Shown: positions 10,391-18,477 of the stretch, one piece after another | Layout of the letters: each line of letters starts with the position of its first letter | Numbering within the stretch: the first letter of the stretch is position 1 | NCBI GenBank assembly: GCA_013364255.1 | Contig: CP054936.1 | Coordinates: forward strand, 7,272,353 to 7,336,352 | Direction of reading: 5' to 3' | Length of the DNA: 64,000 nt | DNA from: Streptomyces seoulensis | GTDB taxonomy: Bacteria; Actinomycetota; Actinomycetes; Streptomycetales; Streptomycetaceae | The notes under the pieces: model-generated | The model's input: the letters and a program-made list of their open reading frames with translations, nothing else | Told to the model about the DNA's origin: nothing | Database searches by the model: none | Position numbers and translations under genes: made by a program

Positions 10391-10430
10391 GCATCGGCTC
10401 ATCGGCTCATCGGGTCATCGGGTCATCGGG
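10391..10430. repeat. 9-bp tandem repeat (CATCGGCTC/CATCGGGTC)
   Basis: Four to five head-to-tail 9-base units lie in the gap between the SWIM-protein stop and the convergent MFS gene. The gap (10386-10518) holds nothing else I can name. Confidence 0.8.
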
Positions 10431-10518
10431 CCAGAGGGTGACCGGCTGAGCCGTCGACCGGGCGCGGGCCGGGTGTGGGGCCGAGGGCGGGGCCGGGCGC
10501 GGGCCGGGCTCCCACGCC

Positions 10519-11778
10519 TCAGACGCGCGCCAGGTCCGTCTCGACGTCGAGGAGGTCGCGGCTCCGGCGTATCGGGGAGCACAGCACCGGAACCGGTATG
10601 AGCAGGGTGCACAGGGCGAAGACCAGCAGCGCGGTCCGGTTGCCGAACGTCTGGCCGAGCACGCCCGCCAGCAGGGCGCCGATCGGGAAGACGCCCCAGG
10701 AGACGAACCGCACCGTGGCCATCACCCGGGGGAGGAGTTCGGGCGCGACGGCCGTCTGCCGGTAGGTGCGCGCGATGATGGCGAAGGTGACCGTGCAGGC
10801 GCCCCACCCGAAGCTGCCGAGACCGAAGAGGACCGCGCCGAAGCCGCGGCCGGCCAGCGGCATCAGCAGGGCGCTGACCGGGCTGAGGATCAGGGGGACC
10901 AGTGCGGCCCGGGTGGTGCCCAGCCACTTGATCAGGGGCGTGGTGACCGCCGCGCCGACGACGCCGCCCAGTCCCATGCAGGCGATCAGCAGGCCCACGG
11001 TCAGCGAGCTGGCGTGCACCGTGCGGATCAGGAAGACCGCGGTGATCGCCTCGAACGCGGCGGTGGCGAAGTTGAATCCGGTGCCGACCAGCACGAACGG
11101 GCGGATCACCGGATGCCGGCGGACGAACTCGATGCCCTCCCACATCTCGCCGAAGACGTTCCGCTTGGTCTGGTCGGCGCGATCCTTGTGCGGGGCGGGC
11201 ACGGTGAGCAGGAGGGCCGCCGAGACGACGTAGCTGACGACGTCCGCGATCAGGCTGTAGGCGGCGCCGAACGCCTGCACCAGGCTGCCGCCCAGGCCGG
11301 GACCCGCCACCTGGGAGACGGACTCGCTGCCCTGGAGGATGCTGTTGCCGGCCGCGAGCCGGTCCTTGCTGACCACCGCCGGCAGGTACGTCGAGTAGCC
11401 GACGTCGAAGACCACGCTGGCCACGCTGAGCACGAAGGCCGCGACGACCAGCTGTCCCAGCGAGAGCGCGTCCAGGAACACCGCGACCGGGATGGAGAGC
11501 AGGGTCAGCGCCCTGATCAGGTCGGCGGCGACCAGCACGGGACGCAGCGGCAGGCGGTGCACCAGCACTCCGGCCGGCAGGCCGAACAGCAGCCACGCGC
11601 ACATGGCCGCGGCGCTGACCAGACTCGTCTCGAAGGTGTCGGCCTTCAGTTCGAGCACGGCCACCAGGGGCATCGCCACGGTGGTGACGGCCGTGCCGAA
11701 GGCGCTGACGCCGTGGGCGGAAGCCAGTCGCCAGAACACCGGGCCGTCACGGCGGGCGGCGGGCGGCGGCTGCGTCAT
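10519..11778 (-). CDS. MFS transporter (MFS_3/EntS-like exporter)
   Basis: 419 residues with about 12 hydrophobic segments, of the MFS_3 type (EntS and related drug/siderophore exporters). The start is set by a good AGGAG site seven bases before the ATG at 11778; the longer frame upstream reads through low-quality sequence. The conserved loop-2 region LPAGVLVHRLPLRPVLVAAD and a large cytoplasmic loop near the middle are visible. It could export the ansamycin or another small molecule, but being 7 kb from the first certain biosynthetic gene its membership of the cluster is uncertain. The start overlaps the stop of the short minus-strand frame at 11775 (ATGA). Confidence 0.85.
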   Translation of the reverse strand: MTQPPPAARRDGPVFWRLASAHGVSAFGTAVTTVAMPLVAVLELKADTFETSLVSAAAMCAWLLFGLPAGVLVHRLPLRPVLVAADLIRALTLLSIPVAVFLDALSLGQLVVAAFVLSVASVVFDVGYSTYLPAVVSKDRLAAGNSILQGSESVSQVAGPGLGGSLVQAFGAAYSLIADVVSYVVSAALLLTVPAPHKDRADQTKRNVFGEMWEGIEFVRRHPVIRPFVLVGTGFNFATAAFEAITAVFLIRTVHASSLTVGLLIACMGLGGVVGAAVTTPLIKWLGTTRAALVPLILSPVSALLMPLAGRGFGAVLFGLGSFGWGACTVTFAIIARTYRQTAVAPELLPRVMATVRFVSWGVFPIGALLAGVLGQTFGNRTALLVFALCTLLIPVPVLCSPIRRSRDLLDVETDLARV

Positions 11779-11985
11779 GGGGTGCTCCTGAGTACGGCTT
11801 GACGGTCGTAGAGCGGACTGCCGTCCTCGCAGCAGCGCAGTTTCTTCACGGCCAGCACACCGGGGTGGTCCGGCTCGGGGCGCACGCGCACGAAGGAGAA
11901 CCCGGTCGCGCCGAGGGCGTCGAGGACGTCGTCCGGGGCGCCCAGGACCCGCCAGTGCGGGTGGGCCGCTCTCGGCCTCGGACAC
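11775..11985 (-). pseudogene. Short frame coupled to the MFS gene, start unclear (possible frameshift)
   Basis: The minus-strand frame ending at 11775 has a protein-like C-terminus (LGAPDDVLDALG, then VLAVKKLRCCEDGSPLYDRQ) and its stop overlaps the MFS start (ATGA), which suggests a real coupled gene. No ATG or GTG opens it at a sensible place: reading upstream, a GTG at 11985 lies in the other frame, one base out of phase. A single-base change near 11965-11975 would give a protein of about 69 residues starting MSEAE. It may be a broken gene, a sequencing error or a chance frame. I do not recognise the family. Confidence 0.3.
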
Positions 11986-12440
11986 GGAGTGGCAGACGTC
12001 CGCTGGAGCAGGACTGGAACCGTCGCTGCCTGGGCACGACGGTGCACGCCTTCGGGGCGGGATGGCGGCGCGGCGGACTCCTCCCCGCGCTGCGCGAGGC
12101 GTTCGACGCCTACGGCTACTACCGCGACCGGCTGTCGCTGAGCGCCGTGCCGGACGCCGGCGCCGAAAGCGCGGCCCCGTTCGGGCTGAACCCGTGGCCG
12201 TGCGTCCGGCTGGTGCCGGTCGACATCGCCGAGGCTCTCCTGCCGGACCGGTCCGGTGCGTCCGCGCCCGTGTCCGCGCGCCCTCGGTCGCTGACGGCGG
12301 ACCCCGGCATCCAGCGCGTCGACACCCCGTCGGGGCAGTACGTCCGGATCGAGGGGGAGACCTTCCTGGTCACCGTCGACTACGCGCTGCCCGAGGAGCT
12401 CATCCACGGCGCCGCCTCGGTCGCGGCGCCGCGCGCATGA
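11961..12440 (+). CDS. Hypothetical protein coupled to the aminotransferase, start uncertain
   Basis: The plus-strand frame ending at 12440 has a convincing C-terminal half (about 130 residues, with ALREAFDAYGYYRDR, FGLNPWPCVRLVPVDIAEALL and GQYVRIEGETFLVTVDYALPEEL), and its stop overlaps the aminotransferase start (ATGA). The beginning is unclear: GTG codons at 11961 and 12042 are in frame but neither has a ribosome site, and the frame further upstream overlaps the minus-strand frame and looks like a shadow. I do not recognise the family. It may be a truncated gene next to a rearrangement point, or a small partner protein of the aminotransferase. Confidence 0.5.
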   Translation: MGRSRPRTRSGRRPLEQDWNRRCLGTTVHAFGAGWRRGGLLPALREAFDAYGYYRDRLSLSAVPDAGAESAAPFGLNPWPCVRLVPVDIAEALLPDRSGASAPVSARPRSLTADPGIQRVDTPSGQYVRIEGETFLVTVDYALPEELIHGAASVAAPRA

Positions 12441-13468
12441 CGCTGGACCTGTCCGGTCCGCCCCGCCCCTGGCCGGACGGCCTGGTCCGCCGGTTCGCCG
12501 TCGCCCAGGCCCGGGCGCTGGACCGGCCGGGGTGCTGGGGCACGCCGCCGCCCCAGGGCGACCCGGCCCTGCTGGAGCGGCTGGCGGAACTGTTCTCGGC
12601 CCCGCCCGGACGCACGGTGGTCACCGCCGGGGTGCGGCAGTTCGCCGGTGCCTGGGCGGGGCGTACCCGCACCGCCCTGGTGGAGCGGCCGGGTTTCGCG
12701 GACATCGCGAAGGTGCTGTCCGGGGCGGCCGCGGTGCGCGCGCTGACCTGGGAGGAGCTGCCCGGCGCGGCGCGCGGCGCCGGGGAGCCGGTCACGTTCT
12801 GGGTGACCAGTCCCGCACGCAACCCGGACGGCCGTTCGCTGGACGGCGCGGACCGGGCGGCGCTGTCGGCGCTGGCCGCCGCGGGGCACCAGGTGGTGGT
12901 GAACCAGGTCTACCGCTGGTTCGCCCCGCCCGAGGACCCGCCGGCCGGTTGCTGGTCGGTCACCTCGCTGGCCAAGCTGTGCGGCGGCGGCAGCCGCCTC
13001 GGCTGGGCAGTCCTGCCCGAGGGGGAGCGGCCGCCGCCGTCGCTGAGCGCCTGCGGACCGGCCACGGCGTGGCAGCGCGCCTGGGCCGGCTTCCTGGACG
13101 CGCCCACGCTCGCCGCCCTGCGCGCCTCCTGCGTGGAACCCACCCTGGAGGCGCGCCGGGTCTTCACCGGCCGGCTCGGCGACCTGCTCGGCTGGCGGTT
13201 CGCCGGCGCGGGCATGTCGCTGACGCTGCACTGGCGGGGCGCGTCGGAGGAGCGGGTGACGGCGCTCTTCGCCGAGCACGGGCTGAAGGTGGGTCCGGGC
13301 TCGGCCTTCGACGCCCGCGAGGGCTCGGTCCGGCTGGCGTTCTCCGGCGTGGACGCGCACGAAGCCGCGCAGGCCGCCGAACGGGTGGCCCGGCCGGCGG
13401 CCGAGGCGGACGGAGAGCTGCGGCCTGCCGGCGGCTCTCCCGCCCGCCCCGCGCACGGGGGGTCCTGA
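12437..13468 (+). CDS. PLP-dependent aminotransferase class I/II
   Basis: 343 residues, fold-type I. The segment TSLAKLCGGGSRLGWAVLP around residue 180 carries the PLP lysine (in SLAK) and the following arginine typical of aspartate-aminotransferase-like and alliinase-like enzymes. The earlier VTAGVRQF and NQVYRWF segments fit the substrate pocket. It is short for the family (usually 380-420 residues) because the N-terminal arm is reduced. It is translationally coupled to the upstream hypothetical gene and converges on the methyltransferase gene, whose stop is eight bases away. Substrate unknown; a role in the ansamycin pathway is not evident. Confidence 0.8.
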   Translation: MTLDLSGPPRPWPDGLVRRFAVAQARALDRPGCWGTPPPQGDPALLERLAELFSAPPGRTVVTAGVRQFAGAWAGRTRTALVERPGFADIAKVLSGAAAVRALTWEELPGAARGAGEPVTFWVTSPARNPDGRSLDGADRAALSALAAAGHQVVVNQVYRWFAPPEDPPAGCWSVTSLAKLCGGGSRLGWAVLPEGERPPPSLSACGPATAWQRAWAGFLDAPTLAALRASCVEPTLEARRVFTGRLGDLLGWRFAGAGMSLTLHWRGASEERVTALFAEHGLKVGPGSAFDAREGSVRLAFSGVDAHEAAQAAERVARPAAEADGELRPAGGSPARPAHGGS

Positions 13469-13476
13469 GGCGGCGG

Positions 13477-14115
13477 TCAGCGCGCCTTGTGGGCGTACGC
13501 CGTCAGCCAGTCGAGGTCGCGGTGGCCCGCGCCGTAGCGTTCGCGCTCGTTGACGGTGCGGACGTCGCAGCCGGCGAAGCCGACGTCGGTCAGCAGGCGG
13601 GCCACCCGGTCGGCCGTCTGGTAGCGGAAGAACCGTGCGGCGTCCGCGCTGAACGCCTCGACGATCTCCTCCTCGCCCTCGCCCTCCTTGAAGCTGACGA
13701 AGAGCGCTCCGCCGGGCTGGAGCACGCGGTGGAACTCCGTCAGAGCCCTCCGCACGTGCTCGTCCTTGAGGTGCAGCAGCGTCGCCTGGCTCCAGACACC
13801 GGCGAAGCCGCCGTCGGGGAAGTCCAGCGCGCACACGTCCATGCGCCGGAACGCGATCCCCGGGTGCAGTTCCCTGGCCCGGGCGACGAAGGAGTCGCTG
13901 AGGTCGACGCCGGTGACCGCGACCCCCCGTTCGGCCAGCAGGGCCGTGTCGCGGCCGAACGCGCACCCGGCGTCCAGGACCGGCCCGGCCGGCCTCGGCA
14001 GCATCGCGGTGAACTCGTCGAGCTCCCGGTCGGGAATCATGCCGCGGGTGGCGGTCTCGTACTTGGTGAGGCTGTGCTCGTAGGCGGCGAGAGTCCGCGA
14101 GAGGTAGTCAAACAC
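13477..14115 (-). CDS. Class I SAM-dependent methyltransferase
   Basis: 212 residues from a GTG at 14115. Motif I VLDAGCAFGRD (about residues 46-56), acidic end of strand 2 in VTGVDLSDSF, motif in RMDVCALDFPDG and post-motif LHRVLQPGGALF-like segment place it with Rossmann-fold small-molecule methyltransferases (Methyltransf_11/25 type). The RYQTADRVARLL and AGCDVRTVNERE segments in the second half are usual for this group. No ribosome site is strong. It stands alone between convergent genes, so its target could be a cluster product or an unrelated metabolite. Confidence 0.85.
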   Translation of the reverse strand: MFDYLSRTLAAYEHSLTKYETATRGMIPDRELDEFTAMLPRPAGPVLDAGCAFGRDTALLAERGVAVTGVDLSDSFVARARELHPGIAFRRMDVCALDFPDGGFAGVWSQATLLHLKDEHVRRALTEFHRVLQPGGALFVSFKEGEGEEEIVEAFSADAARFFRYQTADRVARLLTDVGFAGCDVRTVNERERYGAGHRDLDWLTAYAHKAR

Positions 14116-14273
14116 CCGCTGAATCTACCCGGCCCACCGGGCAGCCGAGCCACCGCCAACTCACCTCACAGGCAACGACGTTCGGCCCCCGTCCGCCGGC
14201 CTGCCCGCGGCCCGGACCCGTCGGCGCGAGCCGCGCCCGGGACGCCGCCCGGTCCGGTCAGCGCCCGGTCCGG

Positions 14274-15212
14274 TCAGCGCGGGGTGCGGGCCCGCAGCGC
14301 CTGGAGGGTCCAGTCCAGGACGGGGGTGAGGCTTTCCGGGGCCGGCCAGTCGTTGATCACCGCGAGGAGTCGCAGGTACCGCTCCCGGCGGGGGTCGTTC
14401 GCGCTCTCCAGCCGGGCGAGGAGCCGACGGCGCAGCCCGGCGTCGTCGGGGGCGCCGACGACGTGCGCGTAGTGGGCGCTCAGTTCCGCGACGATCCGGT
14501 CGGCCTCGGGCGCGGTCGGGGCGACGCCGGCCGCGAGGGCCGGGGCGACGTGGACGCGGGCGGTCGCGACCAGGTCGCGGCCCGGCCCGCCGGCACCGCC
14601 GCGGGCCTGCTCGGCCGACTCCTCCTCGGCCATGCGCCGCAGGTGGGCGCGGAAATCGGAGTCCTGGGAGAGCTCGGCCAGCTCCACCCACGCCGCCACC
14701 TGCTCCGCCCGGGGATCGTCGGGCAGTTCGGGAGTCATCGAGCGTCCGATCGCCGCGAAGGCCGGGGCGTTGGGCACCCCGCCGAAGGTGGCGCCGAGGA
14801 AGTCGCCGATCAGACGGCGGCGTTCTTCCTCGGAGAGCTTGGCGAGCTTGTGCATGAGATCCATCTCCTCGGGGCTGGACCCGCGCTCGGCCACCGCCGT
14901 CAGTACGGCGCGCCGCAGGCGCAGGGTGCGAATCTGGACCGCCAGCGCGTCGGCGTGCGCCGCGGCGACCTCGGGCAGCGACAGCTCGCGGTCCAGGACC
15001 TTCCGAATGGTCGAGAGGTCCAGGCCCAGGTCGCGGAGGGTCTGTACGAGGTCGAGGCGCGCGACGGCGGCGAGGTTGTAGAGGCGGTACCCGGCCGGGT
15101 TGCGGTCGGTCGGCGCCACGATCCCGCGATCGGAGTAGAAGCGGATGGTCTTGACCGTCAGCCCGGTGCGCCGGGCCAGGTCGCCGATCGAGTAGAGCGT
15201 TTCGCCGTCCAT
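14274..15212 (-). CDS. MerR-family transcriptional regulator
   Basis: 312 residues from the ATG at 15212, after a GGGGAGG-like site; a GTG two codons upstream at 15218 is the other option. Residues 6-75 form the MerR winged helix (YSIGDLARRTGLTVKTIRFYSDRGIV, then GYRLYN), followed by the dimerisation helix. The remaining 220 residues are a helical effector domain unlike the short metal-binding tails, and contain no cysteine pair, so a small organic ligand is more likely than a metal. It is oriented away from the AHBA genes and is the only clear regulator in the window. Confidence 0.88.
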   Translation of the reverse strand: MDGETLYSIGDLARRTGLTVKTIRFYSDRGIVAPTDRNPAGYRLYNLAAVARLDLVQTLRDLGLDLSTIRKVLDRELSLPEVAAAHADALAVQIRTLRLRRAVLTAVAERGSSPEEMDLMHKLAKLSEEERRRLIGDFLGATFGGVPNAPAFAAIGRSMTPELPDDPRAEQVAAWVELAELSQDSDFRAHLRRMAEEESAEQARGGAGGPGRDLVATARVHVAPALAAGVAPTAPEADRIVAELSAHYAHVVGAPDDAGLRRRLLARLESANDPRRERYLRLLAVINDWPAPESLTPVLDWTLQALRARTPR

Positions 15213-15228
15213 GCGCACACCCTCGCAC

Positions 15229-15251
15229 CTCCCCTTGGTGGAGACTCAAGC
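15229..15251 (-). promoter_or_regulatory. Candidate MerR autoregulatory operator/promoter
   Basis: Just upstream of the MerR gene, read on the minus strand, a TTGAGTCTCC segment is followed by an imperfect dyad (CTCC, seven bases, GGAG; plus-strand 15229-15243). TTGA-CTC boxes with a dyad in the spacer are usual for MerR-controlled promoters. No -10 is clear. The remainder of the 15213-15330 gap shows nothing else. Confidence 0.35.
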
Positions 15252-15330
15252 CCGGACGGCCGCGCCGGCGACGGGCCGTCCGGCTCGTCCGCCCGGGTGA
15301 GCGGTACGGCGGGTCGCCCGTCCCCGCGTG

Positions 15331-16221
15331 TCAGGCGCCCGTGCCGCCGCGGGCGGCGAGGACCGCTCCGTGCAGCGAGGATCCCCCTCCGAGCACGGCG
15401 GGCCCGACCGGGGCCGGCGGGTGGCCGTGCCTGGTCAGCGCGGCCACCCGCCGGGCGGTCTCCTCGACGAAGCCGGGGATGCCCGCGGCGAATCCACCGC
15501 CGATCACCATCGCGTCGGGACGCACCAGCTCGCCCACGCCGACCAGGGCGGCCGCCAGGGCCGCGCAACTGTGCTCGACCGCCGCCACGGCCCAGCCCGC
15601 GCGCTCGGCGTACCCGGCGCGCAGTTCGGCGAAGTCCACCCGCGCACCGCGCGCGGCGCTCGCCCTGCGCAGGGTGGCCGGTCCGGACGCCTCCGCCTGG
15701 ACGCAGCCGCGCCGCCCGCAGTCGCAGCGCTCGCCCCGCCGGGCGACGATCAGGTGGCCCAGTTCGCACGAGCCCCGCCCCGGGCCGGGCACGGAGCGCC
15801 CGCCCAGCACGATCCCGCCGCCGATGCCCGTGCCGACCCCCACGTACACCAGGTCGGCGCAGCCCGCGGCGTCGGCCTCGGCCAGGGCGGCCAGGTCACC
15901 GTCGTCGGCCCAGTGCAGCGGGACCTTCGGGAACAGCTCGCCGAGCACGGCCGTCAGGTCGAGGCCCCGCCAGGACGGGCGGGTGGGCCAGGAGGCGACC
16001 CGCCCGTCGGCGTCCAGCGTGGCGGGCACCGCGACCCCCACGGCCGCGAGCGGCTGCCCGGTGCGGGCCCGGATCTCCTCGGTGTGCCTGCGCAGAGCGG
16101 CGAGGTCGTCGGCGACCCGGCCCGACGCGGGCCAGGTGAAGGCCGACTCGTGGGCGTCCGCACCGTCCGTCTCGGCGCGGAGGGCGACCTTGGTGCCGCC
16201 GATGTCAACGCCGAGAAGGAT
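15331..16221 (-). CDS. rifN: RifN-like ROK kinase (kanosamine 6-kinase of AHBA synthesis), ATC start
   Basis: About 296 residues. ROK kinase with the ATP motif GVDIGGTK at its very N-terminus, GVGTGIGGG mid-protein and the zinc motif CDCGRRGC. In the aminoshikimate pathway RifN phosphorylates kanosamine at O6, and the position next to a Rif-Orf19-like gene and rifJ supports that role. The frame from the GVDIGGTK motif contains no ATG, GTG or TTG before it: after the preceding in-frame stop the only codon at proper spacing (six bases) from a GGAGG is ATC at 16221-16219. The first in-frame GTG (16041) would delete the ATP motif and 60 residues. The start lies inside the end of the monooxygenase gene (17-base overlap), so it is probably translated by coupling. 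Confidence 0.82.
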   Translation of the reverse strand: MLLGVDIGGTKVALRAETDGADAHESAFTWPASGRVADDLAALRRHTEEIRARTGQPLAAVGVAVPATLDADGRVASWPTRPSWRGLDLTAVLGELFPKVPLHWADDGDLAALAEADAAGCADLVYVGVGTGIGGGIVLGGRSVPGPGRGSCELGHLIVARRGERCDCGRRGCVQAEASGPATLRRASAARGARVDFAELRAGYAERAGWAVAAVEHSCAALAAALVGVGELVRPDAMVIGGGFAAGIPGFVEETARRVAALTRHGHPPAPVGPAVLGGGSSLHGAVLAARGGTGA

Positions 16222-17824
16222 CGCGCACCTCCGAAAGGGTCAGCTGGCTCCTCAACTGGTCCACCATCGAGCCGAGTTCCCGGCTGTTGCGGGCGACTCC
16301 GAAGACATGGCGGTCCGGCCGCACCAGTGCGAACTGCGCCTTGGCGGACGCCAGGAACGGCAGGTAGACGTCGTCCAGGTCGGCCCACGCCTCCTCCGCG
16401 CCCCGCGCCCCGGAGGCGTCCGGCACCAGGTGGACCAGGCGGGTGTCGAGGCCGGCGAGGAACCGGCGCCGCTCGGGTCCGAGGGCGGCGGCCGGGTCGG
16501 CGGTCGCCAGCAGCACGAAACCTGTTCCCACCACCTGGTCGAACAGTCCCGACACCGCGCCCCTGCCGACGCGGCCCTGGGGCGCCACCGATCCGGTGGG
16601 CGGCGCGGCGACCGTCCCGACGGTCCGGCGCAGCAGCCCGTCGCGCAGGGCGAGCGCCACCGAACGGTCGGGCATCCGGCCGGCCAGCAGCGCGGCGTCC
16701 CGGCGTTCGGCCTCTGCCTCGTCGGTGATGCAGATGATCTTCCCCAGCTGCACGGACAGCTCGGTGGTGCGGCGCACGTGGTCGCCCCGCTCCAGGCCGT
16801 AGCTGTCCAGCAGCCGTTCCTCGCAGACGCCCTTGAGGACGAGATCCAGCTTCCAGGACAGGTTGAGGGCGTCCCGGATCCCGGAGCACATGCCGGCGCC
16901 GGCGAACGGCGGCATGGAGTGCGCGGCGTCACCGGCCAGCAGCAGGCGGCCCGTGCGCCAGGTGTCGGCCAGCTCCGCCTTGAAGGTGTACACGGTGTGG
17001 CGTGTCAGGACGGCGTTGTCCGGTGTGACGTCGAACGGTTCGAGCAGGCGCCAGGCGGTCTCGGGCCGGTCGAGGTCGCCGGGCTTCTCGTCCGGCAGGC
17101 GCATGAACTCCCACCTGCGGCGGCCGGGACCGCCGCCCACGACCGTCGTCGGTCTGGACGGATCGCAGATCTGGGTGTTGACGGGCACGAAGTCGCGCGG
17201 CTCGTCGAGGACCACGTCGCACAGCAGCCAGTCGTGCGAGAAGTCCAGGTCGATCCGGCCGGCTCCCATGGCCCGGCGCACGAAGCTGTTGGCCCCGTCG
17301 CAGCCGACGAGCCAGGCGGAGGTGAGGCGGGAGCGCTCGCCGTCCGCGGACTCGGTGACCAGGGCGACGCCGTCGCCGTCGTCCGTGATGTCGACCGCGG
17401 TGCGGCCGCGGTGCACGCGCAGGTTCTCGAACGTCGCGGCGCGGGCCCGCAGCGCGTCCTCCAGCCTGGGCTGCTGGAAGTGCAGGGCGTCGGGGTAGCC
17501 GTGGGCGCCGACCGCCGAGAAGTCCAGGCGGAGCAGGGTGGCGCCGGCGGCGTTGCGCCAGTCGTAGGCGTCCACCGGTTCGGCTGTGCCCGCGAACGAG
17601 GGATCGAGGCCGAGGGACACGAGGGTGCGCGCCGTTTCGCCGTCGAACGAGGTCGCCCTCGGCAGCCGGTAGGGGTTCTCCCACCGCTCGACGACCGTGA
17701 CGCGCCACCCCTGTCGGGCCAGCAGGATCGCCAGCACCTGGCCCACCGGACCGTACCCGACGATGACGACGTCGCTGTCGAACCGGTCCGCGCCGGTCCG
17801 CCCGTCGGGTGCCATGCCGCTCAC
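16205..17824 (-). CDS. Rif-Orf19-like FAD-dependent aromatic monooxygenase
   Basis: 539 residues from a GTG overlapping the rifJ stop (GTGA). It is a class A flavoprotein hydroxylase (MhpA/PheA-like): FAD motif VVIVGYGPVGQ near residue 20, the DG-type motif GCDGANSFVR, and the second FAD motif GDAAHSMPP near residue 295, with a thioredoxin-like C-terminal domain of about 140 residues. In the rifamycin cluster the homologous Orf19 is needed for making the naphthalene ring on the growing chain. Its presence here, between rifJ and rifN, points to a naphthalenic and not a benzenic ansamycin. An ATG at 17815 is an alternative start. Confidence 0.87.
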   Translation of the reverse strand: MSGMAPDGRTGADRFDSDVVIVGYGPVGQVLAILLARQGWRVTVVERWENPYRLPRATSFDGETARTLVSLGLDPSFAGTAEPVDAYDWRNAAGATLLRLDFSAVGAHGYPDALHFQQPRLEDALRARAATFENLRVHRGRTAVDITDDGDGVALVTESADGERSRLTSAWLVGCDGANSFVRRAMGAGRIDLDFSHDWLLCDVVLDEPRDFVPVNTQICDPSRPTTVVGGGPGRRRWEFMRLPDEKPGDLDRPETAWRLLEPFDVTPDNAVLTRHTVYTFKAELADTWRTGRLLLAGDAAHSMPPFAGAGMCSGIRDALNLSWKLDLVLKGVCEERLLDSYGLERGDHVRRTTELSVQLGKIICITDEAEAERRDAALLAGRMPDRSVALALRDGLLRRTVGTVAAPPTGSVAPQGRVGRGAVSGLFDQVVGTGFVLLATADPAAALGPERRRFLAGLDTRLVHLVPDASGARGAEEAWADLDDVYLPFLASAKAQFALVRPDRHVFGVARNSRELGSMVDQLRSQLTLSEVRDPSRR

Positions 17825-18255
17825 CGGCCGTCCATGCCGACGAGGGCCCGGGCGGCGAGCCGGTAGCCGTCGGCCCCGAGGCCGAAGATCACGCCACTGG
17901 CGAGCGAGCCGAGGATCGACTGGTGCCGGAAACCCTCCCGCGCCCAGAGGTTGGAGAGGTGGACCTCGATCCAGGGCCGGGGATAGTTGGCGAGGGCGTC
18001 CCGCAGGCTCCAGCCGGCGATCATCAGCGCGCCCGGATTGACGACGGCGCCCACCGCGTCGTAATGGTCCTGGACCGTCCGGACCATTTCCCCTTCGCAG
18101 TCGTGCTGCTTGGAGACGACCGTCCAGCCGCGTCCGGCGACTTCCTCGGTCACTGCCCGCTGAATGTCCGCCAATGTTTCCGAACCGTATATCTCGGGCT
18201 CGCGGCGCCCCAGTATTCCCAGGTTCGGTCCATTCAACAGCAGAATTTCACTCAA
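17821..18255 (-). CDS. rifJ: RifJ-like type II (amino)dehydroquinate dehydratase
   Basis: 144 residues, the normal length of a type II dehydroquinase, from a TTG at 18255 with a GAGG six bases upstream. The NGPNLGILGRREPEIYG segment holds the catalytic tyrosine loop, and EVHLSNLWAREGFRHQS the active-site histidine and substrate-binding residues. In this context it should convert 5-deoxy-5-amino-3-dehydroquinate to the aminodehydroshikimate used by AHBA synthase. It is the first gene of the leftward operon with the monooxygenase and RifN kinase. A longer frame from 18300 adds 15 residues without homology to the family. Confidence 0.9.
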   Translation of the reverse strand: MSEILLLNGPNLGILGRREPEIYGSETLADIQRAVTEEVAGRGWTVVSKQHDCEGEMVRTVQDHYDAVGAVVNPGALMIAGWSLRDALANYPRPWIEVHLSNLWAREGFRHQSILGSLASGVIFGLGADGYRLAARALVGMDGR

Positions 18256-18477
18256 GGCCGACCTCGATGTTTCGTCGGGTAATGGATTGCTCTGTTGCAA
18301 AGCGGTGCGCGGTCAGCATACTCGGGCACAGGGCCGGTGGAGCCGGGCCCTGCGCAAGGGTCCGAGCGGCTGCGGAATTAGGGGGCTCTAGGGGTTGGCA
18401 TAGGGGGTTGCCGCCCTTCTGACGTGCTGGATTAATGAGCCGCGGTAAGCGGACCGCCGCACATGGAAAGGTTGATC
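18256..18477. promoter_or_regulatory. Divergent control region of the rifJ and rifK operons with phased TAGGGG repeats
   Basis: Between the divergent operons three direct TAGGGG repeats start at 18379, 18389 and 18401, that is at 10- and 12-base steps, close to one helical turn. The last runs into a candidate -35 TTGCCG (18408-18413), with ATTAAT at 18431-18436 as candidate -10 (17-base spacer). The same motif stands twice, 10 bases apart, in front of the PKS operon at 22573 and 22583. This looks like a binding site for a shared activator. The rest of the region holds no gene. Confidence 0.6.

Noticed and set aside
12532..14472. 646-residue plus-strand frame over the aminotransferase and methyltransferase
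   Set aside because: Composition of a shadow frame; the aminotransferase and methyltransferase motifs lie in other frames.
18379..18410. TTA (bldA-dependent) codons
   Set aside because: The TTA here is in non-coding DNA; I noticed no in-frame TTA in the biosynthetic genes, though I could not check every codon by computation.
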